A model generated the notes under the pieces. It saw nothing but the letters and a program-made list of their open reading frames with translations. It was not told the DNA's origin and ran no database searches. The position numbers were made by a program, and so were the translations under genes. From an uncultured Lachnospiraceae bacterium (GTDB lineage Bacteria > Bacillota > Clostridia > Lachnospirales > Lachnospiraceae), in assembly GCA_905209865.1 (NCBI GenBank), contig CAJLUP010000098.1, positions 1 through 6,719 of the forward strand: DNA of 6,719 nucleotides. Reading direction: 5' to 3'. Positions 5,902-6,719 of this stretch are shown piece after piece. Position 1 is the stretch's first letter, and each line of letters starts with the position of its first letter.

Positions 5902-5922
5902 CTCAGACTTCTGAAATCTAAG
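5902..5922 (-). other. Short hairpin in the recO-agrA gap
   Basis: On the minus strand CTTAGATTT-cag-AAGTCTGAG can form nine consecutive pairs with a three-base loop. Two of the pairs are G-U, so the stem is intact only in RNA of the minus strand, the strand transcribed here. No T run follows (ACAAAAAAG instead), so it is not a standard terminator. It may be an RNA processing or partial attenuation site between recO and agrA, or chance. No strong promoter is visible in the rest of the gap; GAGACA upstream of AATAAT is a weak candidate with a short spacer. Confidence 0.35.
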
Positions 5923-5950
5923 CACAATCCCCGTTCCGAAATACACCACA

Positions 5951-6691
5951 TCAAATAAGAGTCTCTAATATTTCCAGTGATTTAAAACGCTTTCCGACAT
6001 ATATATCCGTCATCCGGCTCATCACATTTCCAAGTTCTGTCAATACTTTTTCTGTCACATTAAACGTATATAATTTCTCAATCGTACTTGTTTCTATATA
6101 TTGCATACTATACAAAGTCGAAGGATCCAGACTCATCCCGTCCCGTACGTCTTTCATACATTCGCTGCACACAAGTCCGCCTTTCACCGCGCTGAACACG
6201 GCAGACCTTTCTTTATTTCCGCAAGTCATACACTGAAATACCTGCGGCGCCTGTCCGTTGATCGTCAACGCTTTCAATTCAAATATGTAACGGATAAGCA
6301 TGTTTGGAATATGCGGATTTGTCAGCGCCCGAAGCGTCTGATAAAGAAGTTTTAACATTTCCCGCTCATCATTAAATTCTTTCGTATAATAATCTGTAAA
6401 TTCAAGAAAATAAAAACCGTAATATGCTCCGACGATATCGCCGCGCAGCTCGGCAAAATAATTAGAAATACTCGCCGACTGTATCGTGTAAGACGTCCTC
6501 CCCTCATACATCGTAAACGTTCCGAAAGAAAACGGATTGACCGCACCGACAAGCGGACTGTTCGGGCGTCTTGCCCCCCGTGCAAACGCCGAGATCTTTC
6601 CCTGTTCTTTTGTAAGTATTACAACACGCCGGTCATACTCGCCGACCGGCATCGTAGAGAGCACCATCCCTGTCAGTATAATCTGATTCAC
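5951..6691 (-). CDS. recO: DNA repair protein RecO
   Basis: RecO loads RecA onto single-stranded DNA with RecR (and RecF) in recombinational repair. The N-terminal OB-fold is seen in 'GMVLSTMPVGEYDRRVVILTKEQGKISAFARGARRPNSPL', whose key parts are the GEYDRR, TKEQGK and KGARR-like segments. A zinc-finger pair C163-x-x-C166 and C184-x-x-C187 (numbered from an upstream ATG at 6718) and the C-terminal 'GKRFKSLEIL' complete the family pattern. The frame is open up to an ATG at 6718, but I choose the GTG at 6691. It follows AAAGGA by 5 nt, gives a 246-residue protein, and places 'GMVL' at the same distance from the start as in Bacillus subtilis RecO. The ATG version would add nine residues (MEAPAERNG). 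The protein is complete and unrelated in function to the agr genes downstream. Confidence 0.93.
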   Translation of the reverse strand: MNQIILTGMVLSTMPVGEYDRRVVILTKEQGKISAFARGARRPNSPLVGAVNPFSFGTFTMYEGRTSYTIQSASISNYFAELRGDIVGAYYGFYFLEFTDYYTKEFNDEREMLKLLYQTLRALTNPHIPNMLIRYIFELKALTINGQAPQVFQCMTCGNKERSAVFSAVKGGLVCSECMKDVRDGMSLDPSTLYSMQYIETSTIEKLYTFNVTEKVLTELGNVMSRMTDIYVGKRFKSLEILETLI

Positions 6692-6719
6692 GCCGTTCCT
6701 TTCTGCCGGAGCTTCCATC

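Noticed and set aside
6692..6718. ATG start giving RecO nine extra N-terminal residues
   Set aside because: No upstream sequence is available to show a ribosome site, while GTG at 6691 has AAAGGA at 5 nt and fits the usual RecO N-terminal length.
1..6719. CRISPR array, tRNA, rRNA or transposase gene
   Set aside because: I found no regularly spaced repeats, no cloverleaf-like sequence, no rRNA-like stretch and no transposase motif on either strand.

Overview
The window looks like a chromosomal segment of a gut-type Clostridia, most likely Lachnospiraceae. This rests on the AT-rich base composition, purine-rich Shine-Dalgarno sites, a RecO of clostridial type, a clostridial lipoprotein motif (CxKPxCxH-like), and an agr locus whose peptide resembles those of clostridia more than those of staphylococci. 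No species is claimed. Every gene I can support lies on the minus strand, so transcription runs from high to low coordinates.

At the right edge is recO (DNA repair), the only housekeeping gene. About 100 bases downstream begins a complete agr-type quorum-sensing locus in two blocks. The first is agrA-agrC: a LytTR response regulator and a GHKL sensor kinase, overlapping by 4 nt and closed by a good intrinsic terminator at about 3782-3832. The second is agrD-agrB-trx. It has a 52-residue AgrD-like peptide precursor with a predicted Cys-Ser-Trp-Ile-Leu thiolactone core, an AgrB-type processing protease, and a membrane-anchored thioredoxin-like protein with a CPQC motif. These three open frames overlap each other, so translation is probably coupled. 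A promoter upstream of agrD has a perfect TATAAT, an over-long 20-nt spacer and direct repeats 22 nt apart, as expected of a promoter that needs AgrA-type activation.

Further left is a cluster of unrecognised genes: an exported 182-residue protein with six cysteines, a 60-residue two-helix membrane peptide and a 66-residue peptide. They could be the output of the quorum-sensing system, but this is inference. An intergenic stretch at about 1156-1331 contains a 94-bp element bounded by perfect 15-bp inverted repeats. The left end is a long lipoprotein gene cut off by the window edge.

Proposed circuit: AgrD is cleaved and cyclised by AgrB, the peptide is sensed by AgrC, and AgrC phosphorylates AgrA. 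AgrA then activates the agrD promoter (positive feedback) and possibly the exported-protein cluster. The features most worth attention are the agrD gene, its unusual D-before-B order, and the thioredoxin-like partner in the same operon.
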